This document shows positions 61,525 through 64,000 of a stretch of 64,000 bases of DNA, piece after piece. This stretch comes from Plantibacter sp. Leaf314 (lineage in GTDB: Bacteria; Actinomycetota; Actinomycetes; Actinomycetales; Microbacteriaceae). The position numbers and the translations under genes are program-made. Location of the stretch: assembly GCF_001423185.1 (NCBI RefSeq), contig NZ_LMOB01000001.1, positions 1,905,889 through 1,969,888 of the forward strand, in the 5' to 3' direction. The notes beneath the pieces were generated by a model. The model searched no databases. It had not been told where the DNA came from and saw nothing but the letters and a program-made list of their open reading frames with translations. Position 1 is the first letter of the stretch. Each line of letters begins with the position of its first letter.

Positions 61525-62256
61525 ATGTCCGATTCTGCTGACACCACTGAGACCACCGACACCAACGTCCCCGACAACACCGACGACCGCATTGCGGTCC
61601 TCTTCGACATCGACGGCACGCTCGTCGATTCGAACTACCTGCATGTCGACGCGTGGGATCGCGCGTTCGCCGATGCCGGCAGACCCGTCGACGCGTGGCG
61701 GATCCACCGGTCGATCGGGAAGGACGGCGGTGAGCTCCTCGAGTCCCTGCTGGACGGTTCCGAGGAGGTCGAGCAGTACGGCGAGCGGGCGAAGGAGCTG
61801 CACAGCGAGTACTACCTGCAGAACACGTCCCGGCTGCGGGTGATCGGCGGCGCGCGCGAGCTGCTCGGCGAGCTGGCGGGACGCGGGATCGCGGTCGTCC
61901 TGGCGACCTCGGCGCCGGAGAACGAGCTGGAGATCCTGCGGGAGCTGCTCGACGTCGACGAGGCGGTCTTCGCTGCGACGTCCTCCGGTGACGTCGAGAC
62001 GGCGAAGCCGGAGCCCGACATCGTCGAGGTCGCTCTCGATCGCGCAGGGGTGCCGGCGTCGCGGGCCGTCATGGTCGGCGATGCCGTCTGGGACATCGAG
62101 GCGGCCGCTCGGGCCGGTGTGGAGTGCATCGGGGTGCGGAGCGGCGGGTTCGGCGAGCAGGAGTTGCGTGATGCCGGTGCGGTCGCGGTCTACGGTGACG
62201 TCGCCGAGTTGCTCGCGAACCTCGAGGACAGCCCGATCGGCAAGCTCAGGGCGTAG
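61525..62256 (+). CDS. HAD family hydrolase (phosphoglycolate phosphatase-like)
   Basis: A 243-residue HAD phosphatase: motif I DIDGTLVDSN with the nucleophile Asp, motif II ATSAPEN, motif III K in AKPEPDIV, motif IV GDAVWDIEAA. ATG 61525 is chosen; a TTG at 61513 is possible. The ~25-residue Thr/Asp-rich leader is probably disordered. Substrate unknown; gph/pgmB-like by motif. Confidence 0.92.
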   Translation: MSDSADTTETTDTNVPDNTDDRIAVLFDIDGTLVDSNYLHVDAWDRAFADAGRPVDAWRIHRSIGKDGGELLESLLDGSEEVEQYGERAKELHSEYYLQNTSRLRVIGGARELLGELAGRGIAVVLATSAPENELEILRELLDVDEAVFAATSSGDVETAKPEPDIVEVALDRAGVPASRAVMVGDAVWDIEAAARAGVECIGVRSGGFGEQELRDAGAVAVYGDVAELLANLEDSPIGKLRA

Positions 62257-62280
62257 CGGGCGCCGTCGCCACCGTCTCGT

Positions 62281-62721
62281 TCAGCGGCTGGCGCGGCTGC
62301 GGAACCAGCGGGCGAGTTCGCGAAGGGCGCGCATGGTGGCGGTCGGGTCGTCGCGGTCGAGGTCGTCGAAGGTGTCGCGGTAGCCGTCGAGGTCGGCGGC
62401 GGATCCGCTGTCGGCGCGTTCGAAGCCCATGGTCCAGTCGGCGAACTGGCGTTCGCGGATGGGTTCTTCGAACATCACCCGGATGCCGGTGTGGCGGGGG
62501 TCGGCGCTGAGGGTGTCCATGAGCCCGCGGACGGCGGCCTCTGGTCCTTCGAGGACCTGCAGGAACCGGCCGTCGCGGTGGACGAGCATGCCGGTGAGCC
62601 CGCTGCGAGCGTTGTTCTCGCGGCTGGTGGCGAGCAGGGCGGTGAGGTCCTCGTCGCTGAACGGCTGTGTCGCCGTACTCGCGTACACGAGTGACAGCAT
62701 CTGGTCTTCGTCGGTGCCCAC
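62281..62721 (-). CDS. BLUF domain blue-light sensor protein
   Basis: A 146-residue single-domain BLUF photoreceptor (flavin-binding). The signalling Tyr is Y13 in LVYAS, the Asn pair is in SRENNARSGLTG, and the switching Gln is in FLQVLEG; DPRHTGIRV closes the domain. The C-terminal ~40 residues are helical and may carry the output. GTG 62721 lies 6 nt after TAGGCT, so it is probably the leaderless start; an internal ATG at 62700 is the alternative. No obvious cyclic-di-GMP or kinase partner adjoins it. Confidence 0.93.
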   Translation of the reverse strand: MGTDEDQMLSLVYASTATQPFSDEDLTALLATSRENNARSGLTGMLVHRDGRFLQVLEGPEAAVRGLMDTLSADPRHTGIRVMFEEPIRERQFADWTMGFERADSGSAADLDGYRDTFDDLDRDDPTATMRALRELARWFRSRASR

Positions 62722-62794
62722 CGTTGGAGCCTACCCGGCGGGGTGCGGAGGCGGTCCCGGAAGCAGCTCCCCACCCACGGAGCGTGCGCATCTC

Positions 62795-62831
62795 GACCAC
62801 CCTTCGACAGGCTCAGGGACCGGGGGTGGTC
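62795..62831. terminator. repeat-containing hairpin at the HNH gene end
   Basis: GACCACCC (62795-62802) and GGGTGGTC (62824-62831) form an 8-bp stem around a loop containing CCCTTCGACAGGCTCAGGGA, a sequence family seen as an intergenic repeat in many high-GC bacteria. It overlaps the HNH gene stop and probably ends its transcription. Confidence 0.6.
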
Positions 62832-64000
62832 AGAACGGTGCGGGATCGGGTTCCGTCCGATGATGTTTGCCGTCGGGTGTCGTCCAGTCCAGGACGCCAC
62901 CGGGCCCGTGGTCGAGGTTCCATCCCGGCAAGTGCTTCATCCGGTGATGATGTCGGCACAGGCACGCGAGATTCCCGACATCCGTCGTGCCGCCGTCTTC
63001 CCACGCGACCGAATGGTCGAGGTCACACGCTCTGGCGCGTCTCCCGCAGCCGGGTGCTCGACAGGTGCCGTCTCGGAGACGGACCGCGCGTTGCAGGTCG
63101 GTCGGGACCCGGTACTGGTCGCGGCTCACAGAGAGGACGGCACCGGTCTCGGGTTGGACGAGGATGCGAGTCATGCTGGGCGCGTTGACCGCGATGCGAG
63201 CTGCGGTCTCAGGGTCGATCGGCCCGTAGCCGTCGAGCGTGGCGGGTGCGTCGGAGACACCGGCCAGGCTGAGCGCCGGCACCGTGATCTGCACGGTCGG
63301 CGTGATGTGCTCCTGGACCTCGATCGGATGCGGCACCACCGGGCTCGACATGACGTCGTCGGGGGTCACTCCAGTGAGGGCGAGTGCGGCGAGGGCGTCC
63401 GCCTGCAGCTGGGCGCAGCTGCGCGTATCGCCGGCCTTGCGCGACTCCGTGGCCGCTGCTTCGACCCGCTCGATGATGCCCTGCGCGATGGGTGCGGTGG
63501 TGAACAGGTGCACCCACGCCATGCCATCCGTCGCGGGCTCGAACTCGACGCGACGGTCTGCCTCCGAGCGGACCGCACGTGCGGTGATGGACTCCGGGTG
63601 GAGGCGCTCCCGCAGAACGCGGGCACGCTTCCGCAGGTTCGCGTTGGTCGTTTCCTCCGCGACCGGCAACACTGCCGCCAGGAATGCCGCCCGCCCGGCG
63701 GTTGGCACGTCGCTGAGTTGATCGATGATGGTCTGCGCGTGCTGGGCGGAGATGCGACCCGCCTCGAGCGATGCGAGCACGGACGGGGCTTCGTTCACGA
63801 GACGCTCCGCGTCGTTCGTCGCGCGCTGGACGGTCTGCTCGGGCGTCCGCGTCGCCATCGCAAGGGCTGCACAGGTCGACCGGCGGGAGAGCGCCTGTCG
63901 TTCGGCGGGCGGATACACGGCCGGGACGACCGAGTCGGCGAGGGCGTCCGCGTAGGCCGCCGAGCGGGCGAGGAGGCGCGCTTTGCGTGCGTCCAGAACG
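62830..64000 (-). CDS. HNH endonuclease signature motif-containing protein (DUF222/13E12 type), 5' end outside the window
   Basis: At least 389 residues; the frame stays open to the right edge (a GTG at 63918 is internal, since AAYADALADSVVPA and earlier codons precede it in frame). The N-terminal part is the DUF222/13E12 repeat region (RKRARVLRERLHPESITAR), and the C-terminal HNH motif has CRAPGC, DLDHSVAW and NLACLCRHHHRMKH. Such proteins are abundant and repeated in Microbacteriaceae and related actinobacteria; a mobile or intein-like origin is suspected. Confidence 0.93.
   Translation of the reverse strand, partial: VLDARKARLLARSAAYADALADSVVPAVYPPAERQALSRRSTCAALAMATRTPEQTVQRATNDAERLVNEAPSVLASLEAGRISAQHAQTIIDQLSDVPTAGRAAFLAAVLPVAEETTNANLRKRARVLRERLHPESITARAVRSEADRRVEFEPATDGMAWVHLFTTAPIAQGIIERVEAAATESRKAGDTRSCAQLQADALAALALTGVTPDDVMSSPVVPHPIEVQEHITPTVQITVPALSLAGVSDAPATLDGYGPIDPETAARIAVNAPSMTRILVQPETGAVLSVSRDQYRVPTDLQRAVRLRDGTCRAPGCGRRARACDLDHSVAWEDGGTTDVGNLACLCRHHHRMKHLPGWNLDHGPGGVLDWTTPDGKHHRTEPDPAPF

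Noticed and set aside
1..64000. CRISPR arrays, rRNA genes or insertion-sequence transposases
   Set aside because: No regularly spaced repeats, ribosomal RNA sequence or transposase motifs were seen.

Overview
The window is high-GC DNA from an actinobacterium, most likely a member of the Microbacteriaceae. Signs of this are the partial DUF222/13E12-type HNH endonuclease at the right edge, a DtxR/IdeR-like iron box, GAF-ANTAR and SoxR regulators, many TetR/MerR regulators with palindromic operators, and at least twelve genes whose start codon lies 6-7 nt after a TANNNT -10 hexamer, as expected for leaderless transcripts. The genus cannot be fixed from the sequence alone.

Left part (1-46.5 kb) looks like ordinary chromosome: a fatty acid desaturase broken by an in-frame TAG; a GAF-ANTAR regulator; TerD; a carboxylesterase facing a TetR gene across a 37-bp palindrome; a SulP transporter facing a MerR gene; a membrane-anchored serine hydrolase; a TerC-family exporter behind a yybP-ykoY (Mn2+) riboswitch; an SDR behind a 43-bp palindrome; a surface-anchored S8-like protein lacking the expected catalytic Asp; SRAP protein; a quinone-oxidoreductase-like enzyme; a TetR/metallo-hydrolase pair; SoxR; a coupled AAA ATPase/TPR/membrane trio; CstA-YbdD with a TetR gene; a coupled three-gene surface-sugar operon (49-aa membrane peptide, RffA-like transaminase, glycosyltransferase); a two-component pair; GNAT/NIPSNAP; a HisD-homologue/LysR/nitrilase/NCS1-permease cluster that looks catabolic; a giant DUF2207 protein; PhzF; an iron(siderophore) ABC importer with a DtxR-like box; and a potassium channel.

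Accessory part (about 46.5-55.9 kb) is lower in GC, gene-sparse and defence-like: a serine recombinase behind TGTCTCA repeats, an unrecognised 528-aa protein, a 63-aa Cys-rich small protein, a class 1 OLD-family nuclease with an embedded SAP-like motif, and a two-gene CBASS module (HNH-SAVED effector followed by a CD-NTase with an AGS-C-like sensor tail), then a remnant ORF and an AT-rich stretch.

Right part (56-64 kb) returns to chromosome: a coupled minus-strand operon (ABC-2 ATPase, permease, serine hydrolase lipoprotein, histidine kinase, LuxR-type regulator), a lipoprotein, a HAD phosphatase, a BLUF photoreceptor, and the partial HNH protein.
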